Assembly: GCA_022843125.1 (NCBI GenBank)
Contig: JALHOG010000019.1
Coordinates: forward strand, 1-64,000
Reading direction: 5' to 3'
DNA length: 64,000 nucleotides
Source of the DNA: Ilumatobacteraceae bacterium
GTDB lineage: Bacteria > Actinomycetota > Acidimicrobiia > Acidimicrobiales > Ilumatobacteraceae
In this document: piece after piece, positions 1 through 9,831 of the stretch
How positions within the stretch are numbered: the stretch's first letter is position 1
Layout: every line of letters starts with the position of its first letter
Notes under the pieces: generated by a model
The model's database searches: none
Told to the model about the DNA's origin: nothing
The model's input: the letters and a program-made list of their open reading frames with translations, nothing else
Program-made: the position numbers and the translations under genes

Positions 1-405
1 GCAGCATCAGAGCGGGCCGGCTTCCCGGTCCGACTCGTCACGACGCACGGCCGGTCGCTGACGGTGCGCTCCGGTCAGCGGGCGACCGCGATCGCCGACT
101 TCCTCGCCGCGGTCGCGGTCGACGACGGGGTGGGCGCCGGCGACCTGCAGCGTGCAGCGATCGAGGTGCTGCGAGGTCGGGAGCATGATGCGATCACGGT
201 GGTCACGGGTTCCGCCGACGGCGCCGACCTGGCATCGACGACGGCGATGACCCGCCGGTTCGCACGCCCGACTCTGGTGACCCTGCGCGACGTGGCGGGC
301 GAGCGGTGGCTCGGCGGTACGCACCTCGATGGGGCAACGGCAGTGATCGCGCTGGCGCGGTGGCACGCACCGATGTCCGGCCGGGTCGCGGGCGGTGCAC
401 GGTGA
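1..405 (+). CDS. DUF58-type protein, C-terminal fragment (5' end outside window)
   Basis: Frame 1 is open from base 1 to the stop at 405; directly upstream of a TgpA-like transglutaminase, the usual DUF58 context. Confidence 0.5.
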   Translation, partial: AASERAGFPVRLVTTHGRSLTVRSGQRATAIADFLAAVAVDDGVGAGDLQRAAIEVLRGREHDAITVVTGSADGADLASTTAMTRRFARPTLVTLRDVAGERWLGGTHLDGATAVIALARWHAPMSGRVAGGAR

Positions 406-2621
406 ACGCTCGTACGGTGCTCGTCTTGACGTCTCTGGTCCTGCTGGGGGCCCTTCCCGGCGTGGCGCTGGCGGGCGTGCTCGGCACCGGCTACGCCGTG
501 GTGACCGCGTCGGCAGTTGCCACGGTCGCGATCGCGCTCGGATGGTTCGGTGCCGGTCGCTGGCGCCGGCGCACCGTGCTCGTGGCGCTGGGTGCGGGTA
601 CCGGAGTTGTGGCCGTAGCAGTGGCCGCGCTGGCACCGCAGCGCGGCGAACGGCGAGGCACGTTCGACGCGCTTGCCGACGCGCTCGCCAACGGCTGGTC
701 CACGCTGCTCACCTCACCGCTCCCGGCCGACCCCTCGCCCCGCACACTGATGCCGCTCGCACTCGCCGTGTGGGCGACAGGTGGGTCGGCGGCGGTGCTC
801 GCCCGTACCGGGGTCGCCCGGCCGGCGCGCGCACTCGTCCCGTCACTCGCCGCGATCGTGGGCGCGAGCGTCGTCGCCGGACGCGAGCAGCACCACCCCG
901 TGGTGCTCGGGGGCGTGGCGGCGTTCGCATCGGCGGTCTACCTCTCCGCATCGCGCCCGCAGCCCCCGGCGGGTGCCCGTCTGGCGGTGCGGCGGCACCG
1001 GCGAGCAGGTCTCGCCCCGGCGGTCGCCGGTGTTGCGGTGGTCGTGGGTGCCGGGCTCGTCATCGGTCCCGGTCTGACGTTCGGGCGCGAGCACACCCCG
1101 TTCGACCCGCGCGACCGGATCGACCCCCCCATCGTTCCGTCGGGCGCGGTCAGCCCGCTCGAGCTGTTTGCCAGCAGGCAGCTCGCGCCCGGCGAGCCGA
1201 TGTTCGTCGTGGAGGCGGATCAGCCCCTCCTGACGCGGCTCGTGACGCTCGACCGGTTCGACGGCGCACGCTGGACCAGCAGCGCGGCGTACCGTCCGAG
1301 CGGCACCGTCGTCGTTCCGCCCGACCGCGCCGGTGTCGCCACCAGATCCGTGACGGCCTCGATCGTCGTCGACGGGCTTGCAGGGCCCTGGTTGCCCGTC
1401 GTCGGCGATCCGACCCGAATCACCGGCGTCACCTTCCGCGTCGACCTCGACGGTGGCACGGCGATCGCGACATCCGGTGATGTGCTGGGGTCGGCGTACG
1501 GCGTCGAGGCTGCGGTCCCATCGCTCGACGTGGCGGTGCTCCAGGCGTTGCCCACGGCCTCGGATCCCGAGGCGAACGCGGCACGTGAGCTCCCACCCGG
1601 CGCGCCCGCGCTGCTCGACGAGATGGCTGCGGTCGCCACCCGCGGTGCGACGACACCGCTGCTCAACGCGGCACTGCTGCAGGACTACCTGCAGCGGACG
1701 TTCCGGTACGACGACGACCACACAGCCGGGCACTCGTACGGCCATCTCGTCCGGGCGCTCACCGAGGCGGGCGAAGCGACCGAGGAGCAATTCGCGTCGG
1801 CGTTCGCCGTGCTCGGTCGGATGGTGGGCTTGCCGACGCGGGTCGTGGTGGGGTTCGGCCCAGGGGAGTTGCAGGCCGACGGCACCTACCGGGTTCGTGC
1901 CGGTGACGCCAGAGTGTGGCCCGAGGTGAAGTTCGCCGAGGTCGGCTGGGTGCCGTTCGACCCGTCGCCGGCACGCGACGACCGGGTCGGCGCCGAGGTG
2001 CCGATCGGGCCCGGTGGAGGCGATGGTTTCGTCATCCAGGAGGCCGACGCCGTGGTGCCCGCCGGTGAGGTGCCTCCAGGGCCGACGCCGCCGGCCGACG
2101 CGGACGGGAGCGATGCGTGGTGGCCGGTCGCAGCGGCGATCGCCGCCGCCGTGTTGCTCGCCTGTGCCGTGGCCGGTATCGCCACCGCGGTGATCAAGCG
2201 CTCCCGCACCGCCCGCCGTCGTACAGCAGAGGACGCGACCGATCGGGTCGTCGGCGCCTGGGCCGACGTGCTCGACCGGTTGATCGAGATCGACGGCGCA
2301 GCGCCGCAGACGCGCACCGTCGACGAGGTCATCGACGCGTCCGCCGCGACGACGTCGGCGCTCGCCGGTCTGTACCGGCCGGTGCTCCGCGCGCTGTACG
2401 ACGACTCCGCATGCACCGAGGCCGAGGCCGACCAGGCGTGGCGCGCCCGCGACCGTTTCGTGCGCGCGTGCCGGCAGGGCGCCGGTCGAACGCGCCGGAT
2501 CGGGTGGTCGATCGACCCCCGACCGCTGCGGCACCGTCGCGACCCGATCGGGTACCGTGGCCCGTTGCCCCGACAGGAGGCCGAGATGACCCGGAGTTCG
2601 ATGACCCGGAGACTGCGATGA
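402..2621 (+). CDS. Transglutaminase-like membrane protein (TgpA/DUF3488 type)
   Basis: N-terminal TM helices, transglutaminase core (AVLGRMVGLPTRVVVGFGPGEL...VWPEVKFAEVGWVPFDPSPA), C-terminal TM; GTG start overlaps upstream stop. Confidence 0.85.
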   Translation: MNARTVLVLTSLVLLGALPGVALAGVLGTGYAVVTASAVATVAIALGWFGAGRWRRRTVLVALGAGTGVVAVAVAALAPQRGERRGTFDALADALANGWSTLLTSPLPADPSPRTLMPLALAVWATGGSAAVLARTGVARPARALVPSLAAIVGASVVAGREQHHPVVLGGVAAFASAVYLSASRPQPPAGARLAVRRHRRAGLAPAVAGVAVVVGAGLVIGPGLTFGREHTPFDPRDRIDPPIVPSGAVSPLELFASRQLAPGEPMFVVEADQPLLTRLVTLDRFDGARWTSSAAYRPSGTVVVPPDRAGVATRSVTASIVVDGLAGPWLPVVGDPTRITGVTFRVDLDGGTAIATSGDVLGSAYGVEAAVPSLDVAVLQALPTASDPEANAARELPPGAPALLDEMAAVATRGATTPLLNAALLQDYLQRTFRYDDDHTAGHSYGHLVRALTEAGEATEEQFASAFAVLGRMVGLPTRVVVGFGPGELQADGTYRVRAGDARVWPEVKFAEVGWVPFDPSPARDDRVGAEVPIGPGGGDGFVIQEADAVVPAGEVPPGPTPPADADGSDAWWPVAAAIAAAVLLACAVAGIATAVIKRSRTARRRTAEDATDRVVGAWADVLDRLIEIDGAAPQTRTVDEVIDASAATTSALAGLYRPVLRALYDDSACTEAEADQAWRARDRFVRACRQGAGRTRRIGWSIDPRPLRHRRDPIGYRGPLPRQEAEMTRSSMTRRLR

Positions 2622-5600
2622 TCGGCGCGGGTTCGCTGCGCACGCCCTTCGCCGTGCTCGCAGCTGCAGCGTGTGTCACCGGCGTCGCACTGACGGTCAG
2701 CGACCAGGCGCGGTCGGTCGTCGACATGGCGCCCGTCGGCGTGTGGTTCGCGAACGATGACGCCGACTCGGTGAGTCACGTCGGGCCCGCCGGTACCGAC
2801 GTGACGGTGCAGATCGTCAAGCCGAGCGGCGCCCTGACGATCACCGAGCTCGACGGCGTCGCGTACGTCACCGACGAGGACGGACACCTGTCGCGGATCG
2901 ACCCTGCTCAACTCGTCGTCTCCCAGGAGACGACGCTCCCGTCCTCCAACTCGCAGCTGATCGGCGGCGGCGGGCGGCTCTACGTCGTCGACAACGCAAC
3001 CGGAACGGTACGCGAGCTCGATCCGGGAGGGCTGACGTCGATCGGGCAGACCGACCCACTCGGTGAACTGCTCGGCACGGCTGTCGTCGACGACGACGGT
3101 GTGCTCTGGATCCCCGATCTCACCACCGGCACCGTGATGGCCGTCGACGGTCGGACCGTCGCCTCGACCACGCAGGTCGCCAGCCCTGGCGACGACGTCC
3201 GTCTGTCGGTCGTGAACGGAATCGTCGTGGCGATCAACACCTCGGCATCCACGGTCACGCAGATCGCAGGCGGAGACCGGACCGGCACGACACACGCACT
3301 GTCGGTCGCGCCGGGCGCCACCGCCCCGGTGGCGGTCGGTGGCGGATGGGTGCTTCCCGTCGTCAGCGGCGCCGAACTGGTGACGCTCGACCTGCGCAAT
3401 GGTCGCTCGATCCGGATCGTCCTGGCCGAACCGGACCATCGGCTGGGCACGCCTGCACTGGCGGGAGGCCGGGTGTACGTTCCCGACTTCACCGCCGGCA
3501 CGTTGCTCGTCGTCGACCTCGCCTCGGAGCGTGTGGTCGAGACGTTGCGTGTCACCGGGTCCGCCGGGAACTTCGATCTCGTCGTCAAGAACGGGCGGGT
3601 GTTCGTGAACGACCCCGCGAGCGAGCGGGCGTGGACGATCAACACCGCGGGCGCGCTGGTACCGGTCGTGAAGTACGACCCGTCACGACCGGGCGGCGGC
3701 TCCGGCGGCGGTGTGGTCCCGCCTCCGGCGACCACGACCACGACCGTGCCGCGGCCCGACGATCGAGATGACGACGATCCGCAGAACGACGACAACGACG
3801 ACGACGACGAGCGCGATGCAGCACCGCCGGCGACCACCCCGCGCAGTGACGTGACGGCGACCACTGTGCCCGCGGCCACGCCCGTCACCGTGCCCGTCGC
3901 GACGTCGCCGCCCGTGATCGTCATCCCGCCATCGACGGGCGGGACAGCGCCGCCCACGGTCACGGTGCCCGGTGCAGGCACCCCGGGCAGCGGCACACCA
4001 CCTGCCACCACCACGCCCGCCCCGACGGTCTCCAACGGTGCGGTGCGCGACGTGGTGGCTGTGGCCGGTGACGGCCGTGCGACCGTGTCGTGGCAGCCGC
4101 CACAGGGATGGCGGCCCGTGACCGGGTATGGCGTCGTCGTCAGCCCGACGGGCGCGGCCTACGACGTGTCGGGCTCCGAGACGAGCTTCACGGTGAGCGG
4201 GCTCCGCAACGGCACGGCATACGAATTCGTGATCACCGCACGGTCCGCGGCGGGGGATGGCGCGGCCGTCCGATCGGCCCCGGTCACACCAGCGGCCCCA
4301 CGCCCGGACGCTCCGGCCGGCGTGGCAGCTGTCGCCGGCAACGGCCAGGTCATCCTCACCTGGGACGCGCCGCGCCAGGGTCGGGTCTCTGCGTATGTCG
4401 TCGAGGTGCTCGGAGGGCCGGGGCTCCCGCCGAGCCAGGTGCCGGGTGATCAGCGCCAGGTCACGATCACCGGGCTCGAGAACGGCACGACCTACTACGC
4501 GACCGTGCGGGCGAGCACGGATGGACAGACCGGGACCGCTGCCTCGTCGGCGAACTTCGTCCCGGCCGGCCCGCCTGGCCGGCCGGGCGCCGTGAGTGCC
4601 GCGGTCACCGCCGGCGGTCAGGTCACGGTCACCTGGACGGCGGCCGCGTCGAACGGTCGGGAGCTCACGGCGTACACCGTCACCGGGTCCGGCCTCGCGG
4701 CGCAGCAGGTGCCAGGAGACCGGCTGCAGGCCGTCTTCAGCGGGCTGTCGGTCGGGTCGACGCACACCTTCACCGTCGTCGCCACCAACCCGCTCGGCGA
4801 CGGGCCGGGAGCGGCCAGCGCAGCGGTCGTCGTGCAGTCGCAGGTACCCGGTGCGCCTGGTGGGGTGAACGCGACCGCTGGAGACGCGTCGGTGACCGTG
4901 ACCTGGGCGGCGGCGCCCGCCAACGGCTCGACGCTGTCGGGTTATCGCATCCGCAACGTCACCGCTGGCACGGCTGCCACCGTGGTGCCGGCCGGGCAGC
5001 TCTCCCAGACGTTCGGGTCACTGTCGAACGGCACGCCGTACACCTTCGAGGTCCAGGCGGTCGCGACGAACGGCGCCGCTGGTCCCGCTGTGACCACGAC
5101 CGCGGTCACACCGATCGGACCGATGGTCGCGCCGACCAACGTGGTCGCAGTCGCGACCACGCCCGGATCGATTCTCGTCACCTTCGACGCGCCCGCCACG
5201 ATCAACGGCAATCCGATCGCACACTGGGTCGTCAGCACGACGCCGTCCACGTCGGAGCAGACCGTCACATCCGGGTCGGCCACGATCACCGGTCTTGCCC
5301 AGGGCACGAGCTACACCGTCAACGTCGCGGCCGTTGCGGCGGTCGCGGGCCGCGGCCCGGCCGCCGTGAGCGCACCGGTGACCACCCCGTTCGGGACCCC
5401 CGACGCCGTGACCAACCTGGACGTCGTGTTCGCCAATCTGAATCGGGTGACCCTCTCCTGGGACGCCATGCCGTTTGCCGAGTGGTACGTGGTCGAACCG
5501 CTCGGCGGCGGGAACACGGCGCCGATCACCGTGACCACCAACGCCGTGACCTACGACCCCCAGTCGTTCTTCGAGGACGCGTGGGTCGTGCGGGTGACCG

Positions 5601-5704
5601 CCCACTCGCAGTACGGCGCGTCGGCGCCGACGCAGATCTGGGTGTTCATGCCGCCCTACCCGGTGGAGGAGTGCGGCGGGCGGACGGGCCGAATCTGCCC
5701 GTGA
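2618..5704 (+). CDS. Secreted/anchored protein with N-terminal beta-propeller-like region, Thr/Pro/Asp linker and several fibronectin type III repeats
   Basis: Signal-like N-terminus MIGAGSLRTPFAVLAAAACVTG; repeated FN3 motifs (..VTWTAAASNGRELTAYTVTG..); ATGA overlap with upstream gene. Confidence 0.85.
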   Translation: MIGAGSLRTPFAVLAAAACVTGVALTVSDQARSVVDMAPVGVWFANDDADSVSHVGPAGTDVTVQIVKPSGALTITELDGVAYVTDEDGHLSRIDPAQLVVSQETTLPSSNSQLIGGGGRLYVVDNATGTVRELDPGGLTSIGQTDPLGELLGTAVVDDDGVLWIPDLTTGTVMAVDGRTVASTTQVASPGDDVRLSVVNGIVVAINTSASTVTQIAGGDRTGTTHALSVAPGATAPVAVGGGWVLPVVSGAELVTLDLRNGRSIRIVLAEPDHRLGTPALAGGRVYVPDFTAGTLLVVDLASERVVETLRVTGSAGNFDLVVKNGRVFVNDPASERAWTINTAGALVPVVKYDPSRPGGGSGGGVVPPPATTTTTVPRPDDRDDDDPQNDDNDDDDERDAAPPATTPRSDVTATTVPAATPVTVPVATSPPVIVIPPSTGGTAPPTVTVPGAGTPGSGTPPATTTPAPTVSNGAVRDVVAVAGDGRATVSWQPPQGWRPVTGYGVVVSPTGAAYDVSGSETSFTVSGLRNGTAYEFVITARSAAGDGAAVRSAPVTPAAPRPDAPAGVAAVAGNGQVILTWDAPRQGRVSAYVVEVLGGPGLPPSQVPGDQRQVTITGLENGTTYYATVRASTDGQTGTAASSANFVPAGPPGRPGAVSAAVTAGGQVTVTWTAAASNGRELTAYTVTGSGLAAQQVPGDRLQAVFSGLSVGSTHTFTVVATNPLGDGPGAASAAVVVQSQVPGAPGGVNATAGDASVTVTWAAAPANGSTLSGYRIRNVTAGTAATVVPAGQLSQTFGSLSNGTPYTFEVQAVATNGAAGPAVTTTAVTPIGPMVAPTNVVAVATTPGSILVTFDAPATINGNPIAHWVVSTTPSTSEQTVTSGSATITGLAQGTSYTVNVAAVAAVAGRGPAAVSAPVTTPFGTPDAVTNLDVVFANLNRVTLSWDAMPFAEWYVVEPLGGGNTAPITVTTNAVTYDPQSFFEDAWVVRVTAHSQYGASAPTQIWVFMPPYPVEECGGRTGRICP

Positions 5705-5719
5705 CGCGGTCGCTGCGAG

Positions 5720-7360
5720 TCAACCGTCGACCACCTGGGCGGTCGCGCCGTTGATGCACGTCGGCGCCGAGTCGGCGGTGACGACGGCGTCGGTCGCGGG
5801 GTCGAGGCCGAGCACCGCCGACACCGTGAAGCACGTAGGAGCAGCCACGTCGAACCCGGTCAGTACCGCCGACGTCGCGCCCGCATCGACCGGCTCGGTG
5901 ATCGGGTCGCCGGTGGGTAGGTAGACGTACACCACCTGTGGCGACGATCCGTCGGTGCGGTTGCGCCAGGTGAGCAGGATCGCGCCCCCATCGATCGCGA
6001 CAGCGAGATCGGTCGGGGCGAACGCGGCAGCGTCGCCCGGGATGGTCGGTGGAGCCGATGTCGCGATCGGCGTCGTGTCGGCGGCGGTGTCACCCCGACC
6101 GAGCACTGCGACGACGGCGATGGCGGCCCCGGCGCCCAGCGCGAGCGCAGCGGCTATCGCGGCCGGCCCCCGCCATCGCCGACGCCGCTCTGCCACCGGC
6201 TCAGGCCCTGCGTGCCGCTGTCGCCCCATCATCGTCGGGGCATCGACCGGAGCACCGATGACGACGCCGTCGATCTCGTCCGAGATCGGCTGGACGGGTG
6301 GCAGGTCGGGCATCCGGTCGGGCGCGACGGCGGGCGCGACGACGGGTGCGACGACGGGTGCGACGTCGACCGTCTGTTCCGGGTCGGGTGGTGGAAATGG
6401 TGACGAGCCGGTGGCCGACGCCTGCTCCACTGCGGTTGCCGGTGGAACGGCCGGGCCGCCGTCGACGGGCATCGTCGTGACGGGCAAGCCGAGTTCGCGC
6501 TGCACACGCTGGAGCGCCGTCCCGAGATCGGCAGCCGTCGCGAATCGCGTAGCGGGGTGCTTGGCGAGCGCGGTCGCCAGGGCGGCCGACAACGACGCCG
6601 GCACATCGTGGCGGGCGATTCGCGGCGGTTCGCTGGTGGTGATCCGGAGCAGCTGGGCGAGCATGCCCTCGCCCGGTGGCCCGGCGAACGGAGCGACGCC
6701 CGTGAGCATCGTGTGGAGCGTCGACCCCAACGCGTACACGTCGGCCGACGCGGTCGGCTCGCCACCCTCGAGGATCTCGGGAGCGGCGTGGACGGGGGTC
6801 AGCGCAGCGGTCAGTGAGTGCTCCATCTCGAGCAGCGCTGCGATCCCGAAGTCGGCCAGCGCAGGCTCGCCGAAGCGCGACAGCAGGACGTTCTGGGGCT
6901 TGACGTCGCGATGGAGGACACCCAGACGGTGGGCGGACTCGAGCGCACCGGCGATCCGGACACCGACGTGCAGTGCGAGCCCCACGTCGAACGCGGCGGA
7001 GGCCGCGAGACGGTCGGCGAGGGACCCTTGCTCGAAGAGCTCCATGGCGAGGTACGGGTGGCGGCCGTCGACGAACCCGGCATCGAGCACGGTGACGACG
7101 TTCGGATGATCGCTCAACCGACCGTTCAGCGACCGCTCACGCTGGAACCGCTTCTGGGCGCGCCGGTCGGAGATGTCGACGTGGAGCACCTTGAGCGCGA
7201 CGTGGCGATCGAACCCGTTCTGGCGGGCCCGGTACACGGTCGCGGTCGCACCCCGCCCGATGACCGACAGGTCGGTGTAGCCCTCGATCGTCGGTGCGGG
7301 CGCGCCGTCGGCTCGCCCCTGCTCCGGGGCGCGTCGGCGATCGGTCCCGCGGCGGCGCAC
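5720..7360 (-). CDS. Serine/threonine protein kinase, single TM, extracytoplasmic FN3-like C-terminus
   Basis: VIGRGATATVYRARQ, VALKVLH, HRDVKPQNVLL, ADFGIAALL motifs; TM AIAAALALGAGAAIAVVAVLG. Confidence 0.9.
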   Translation of the reverse strand: MRRRGTDRRRAPEQGRADGAPAPTIEGYTDLSVIGRGATATVYRARQNGFDRHVALKVLHVDISDRRAQKRFQRERSLNGRLSDHPNVVTVLDAGFVDGRHPYLAMELFEQGSLADRLAASAAFDVGLALHVGVRIAGALESAHRLGVLHRDVKPQNVLLSRFGEPALADFGIAALLEMEHSLTAALTPVHAAPEILEGGEPTASADVYALGSTLHTMLTGVAPFAGPPGEGMLAQLLRITTSEPPRIARHDVPASLSAALATALAKHPATRFATAADLGTALQRVQRELGLPVTTMPVDGGPAVPPATAVEQASATGSSPFPPPDPEQTVDVAPVVAPVVAPAVAPDRMPDLPPVQPISDEIDGVVIGAPVDAPTMMGRQRHAGPEPVAERRRRWRGPAAIAAALALGAGAAIAVVAVLGRGDTAADTTPIATSAPPTIPGDAAAFAPTDLAVAIDGGAILLTWRNRTDGSSPQVVYVYLPTGDPITEPVDAGATSAVLTGFDVAAPTCFTVSAVLGLDPATDAVVTADSAPTCINGATAQVVDG

Positions 7361-7401
7361 CCTCCCAGTATGGTGCGCTCGTTCGGGTTCTCCCAGCCGC
7401 G

Positions 7402-7905
7402 TCAGCCGGCCACGGTCAGCGACTCGAGGCACAGGTTGAGCGTGTCGATCGCCACCTGGTCGGCGTCGGCGGGCACGGTGGCCGTGAGCGTCACGATCGA
7501 GTCGTCGGTCCACACGTGCTGCTGGAGCATCTCCACCTCGACGCCGCCGGGTGCCGTGTAGGCCACGAGGACCCGTTGCGTTGCCAGTCGTTCCGGCACC
7601 TCAGGCGATCGACCGGCGGTCCAGACGCCCAGGACGGCGGCATCGGGCAGGTTCGCCTCGAGCGCGTCGAGGAGCATCTCGACGTGGTGGTTGATCTCGT
7701 CGACGGCTGGTTCGCCGACTCCGGGACGCGGCTGGTGGGTGACGAGCAGGTTGGCCCGGAACGCATCGGCCCCGTCGTCGGGTGCGAGAGCGACCAGCGC
7801 GACCCCGGGTGGCGGCTCCACCACCACCCAACCCGATGGCACCGCAACGTCCCAGCCCGCAACGTCCCAGCCCGCAACGTCCCAGCCTGCTTCGATCCCG
7901 CTCAT
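7402..7905 (-). CDS. Hypothetical protein (LpqN/DUF1795-like), possibly T7SS-associated
   Basis: MSGIEAGWDVAGWDVAGWDVAVPSGWVVVEPPPGVALVAL...; ATGA overlap with the upstream T7SS-like gene. Confidence 0.6.
   Translation of the reverse strand: MSGIEAGWDVAGWDVAGWDVAVPSGWVVVEPPPGVALVALAPDDGADAFRANLLVTHQPRPGVGEPAVDEINHHVEMLLDALEANLPDAAVLGVWTAGRSPEVPERLATQRVLVAYTAPGGVEVEMLQQHVWTDDSIVTLTATVPADADQVAIDTLNLCLESLTVAG
7843..7890. repeat. Three tandem 15-bp repeats (gcaacgtcccagccc) encoding AGWDV units
   Basis: Direct reading: gcaacgtcccagccc gcaacgtcccagccc gcaacgtcccagcct. Confidence 0.9.
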
Positions 7906-9134
7906 CGGTACGCCCCTCCGGGGTTCCATGCGAACAACTCCTCCTTGACCCACTTGCCGATCGACGACCCGGCGAGCCCGCCACCGATGGCCCCGACGAC
8001 ACCGCCGATCACCGCCCCCGGGACGGCCCCGATCATTCCGCCGACGACGGCACCGCCTTTCGCTCCCGCTGCGGCGCCGCCCCACGTGGTCAGCCCCTGC
8101 ACCGTCGTGGCGGTCGCCGTGCGGTTCACACGCTGCGTCGTCGTGAGCTCTGTGTTGCCGGCGTCGGTCATGTACTGCACGGCTCCGTCGACCGTGGCGC
8201 CGAGCGCGGGAACCGGTCGCATCCATCGGTGCGCCCGACCGGCGAACGCAGCCGCCTGCTGCTGGGTGACCCCGAGCGACGATCCCCGTCCGGCGACGGT
8301 CCAGCGTGTGTACACCGTGCCGTTGCGACGGTGCACCTGGCTGGCATACCGGTGCGTCGCGTGGTGGAGCCCGGCCGCCGCCCCCTCCGCCGTCCAGACG
8401 AACGGCTTGACGGCGTTCTTGGTGTCGCTCAAGCCGGTGCCGAGGTCGACGAGTTGCTGTTGCTGCTGCGTCAGCCGGGGGCGCTGTGCCTGGCCCGTGG
8501 CCGTCGCAGCGGCGAGGATCGACACGAGGCCGATCACGTCGATCGTGTGGTCGAGCGCCGACACGGCAGCATCGGTGTCGCCGGTCGTGACGAGATCGAC
8601 GACGTTGCCCCAGATCGAGCCGGCTGCGTCCTTGAGCCCGTCGAGCGTCGCCTTGTCGACCCCGAGGAACTGCGCGGCAGCGATCTCGGCTTCGATCGCC
8701 ACCAGTGCGCCGCCGCATGCTGCGCCGGCCGCCTGAAGACCCGCAAGCGCCGCCGACTGTGCCGCGATCGCGGCGGCGAGCGCTGGGGCCGTCCAGGGCA
8801 ATCCGGCGCGAGCGGCATGTTCGGCCGTCGCCGCCGTCGAGTAGGCGGCTGAGGTCGAGTCGATCGCGGCGGCGAGCGTCTGGAGCACGGGAGCCGTCTT
8901 CGCGAGCGCGGTCCCGACCATCGTGACCGTACGCGCTCGCTGGTTCGTGTGGCTCAGGTACGCGGACGCGGCCTCCCCGGCCCAGGTGCCGAGCGCACGC
9001 TGTGCGGTGGTCGACAGCTGCTGGCCTCCCTCGACGAGGCTCTGTGAGAGCTGCTGCAGGTTGGTCGCGAGCGCCCGGATCGGTGCCGATCTCGCGGTCG
9101 GCGGGTAGGGGACGCTGCCTTGGACGGTGATCAC
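7902..9134 (-). CDS. WXG100/LXG-like putative T7SS substrate with Gly-zipper C-terminus
   Basis: Helical N-terminus with central W-x-G-like ALGTWAGEAAS; glycine-rich GGMIGAVPGAVIGGVVGAIGGGLAG near C-terminus. Confidence 0.65.
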   Translation of the reverse strand: MITVQGSVPYPPTARSAPIRALATNLQQLSQSLVEGGQQLSTTAQRALGTWAGEAASAYLSHTNQRARTVTMVGTALAKTAPVLQTLAAAIDSTSAAYSTAATAEHAARAGLPWTAPALAAAIAAQSAALAGLQAAGAACGGALVAIEAEIAAAQFLGVDKATLDGLKDAAGSIWGNVVDLVTTGDTDAAVSALDHTIDVIGLVSILAAATATGQAQRPRLTQQQQQLVDLGTGLSDTKNAVKPFVWTAEGAAAGLHHATHRYASQVHRRNGTVYTRWTVAGRGSSLGVTQQQAAAFAGRAHRWMRPVPALGATVDGAVQYMTDAGNTELTTTQRVNRTATATTVQGLTTWGGAAAGAKGGAVVGGMIGAVPGAVIGGVVGAIGGGLAGSSIGKWVKEELFAWNPGGAYR

Positions 9135-9162
9135 CGGTGCCTCCGTTCGTGGTGGGGTGCGC

Positions 9163-9744
9163 TCATGGCTGCCGCCGCGGTGGATGCGGCGTGCTCGGTG
9201 GCGGAACTCGGTCGATCTCGCGGCCGACGACGTCGACGAGACCGGCGATCGCGGCGTGGCCCGCCCGTGTCAGTTGATCGCGCCGAGCCGGATCGACGGC
9301 CGCCGCGCCCCGCGGCGATGGTGCGAGCGGTACCGGCTGGCCGACGACCGTGCAGCCCGGGTTCACCCGGGTGCCGGCGCCCGGGGTGACGGCGCCGGTT
9401 CGGGGTGCGACGGGGGTGGTCGTCGACTCGAGCTCGAGTTGGCCGCGGGCGGCCGCAGCGGTGAGACCCTGCTCGGTCGTCTCGTAGCCCCGCCGGACCT
9501 GTTGGATCGCCTCGATGTCCTGCTCGACCGCCTGCACGGTCTGCGCGAGGAACATCGCGAGTTCGGCACCGAGCAGGACGATCGCGCCCGATGCCGGCGC
9601 GGAGCCCGTCGAGACCGCAGCAGCTGGGGTGGTGATCAACGTCTTCAACGTCAGCACGGCGGCCTTCACGTTGGTGAGGAGGAGAGGGATCTGGGCCAAG
9701 CCCTGCCAGGTGGCGCTGAGCTGGCCGGCGGTGTTGTCTGCCAT
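9163..9744 (-). CDS. Small helical protein, putative T7SS partner
   Basis: MADNTAGQLSATWQGLAQIPLLLTNVKAAVLTLKTL...; located between the LXG-like gene and the EssC-like locus. Confidence 0.5.
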   Translation of the reverse strand: MADNTAGQLSATWQGLAQIPLLLTNVKAAVLTLKTLITTPAAAVSTGSAPASGAIVLLGAELAMFLAQTVQAVEQDIEAIQQVRRGYETTEQGLTAAAARGQLELESTTTPVAPRTGAVTPGAGTRVNPGCTVVGQPVPLAPSPRGAAAVDPARRDQLTRAGHAAIAGLVDVVGREIDRVPPPSTPHPPRRQP

Positions 9745-9831
9745 ACACCGATCTTCGGTGGGACTCGCCGCCAGCGCCATCGGGAGAAGTACCGATTCCC
9801 CTGCGTCCGGGCGGGTTGCATACTGGCGGTG

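Noticed and set aside
6315-6375. Short repeats (gacgggtgcgac) in the kinase linker
   Set aside because: Explained by the VAP(V/A) low-complexity juxtamembrane linker
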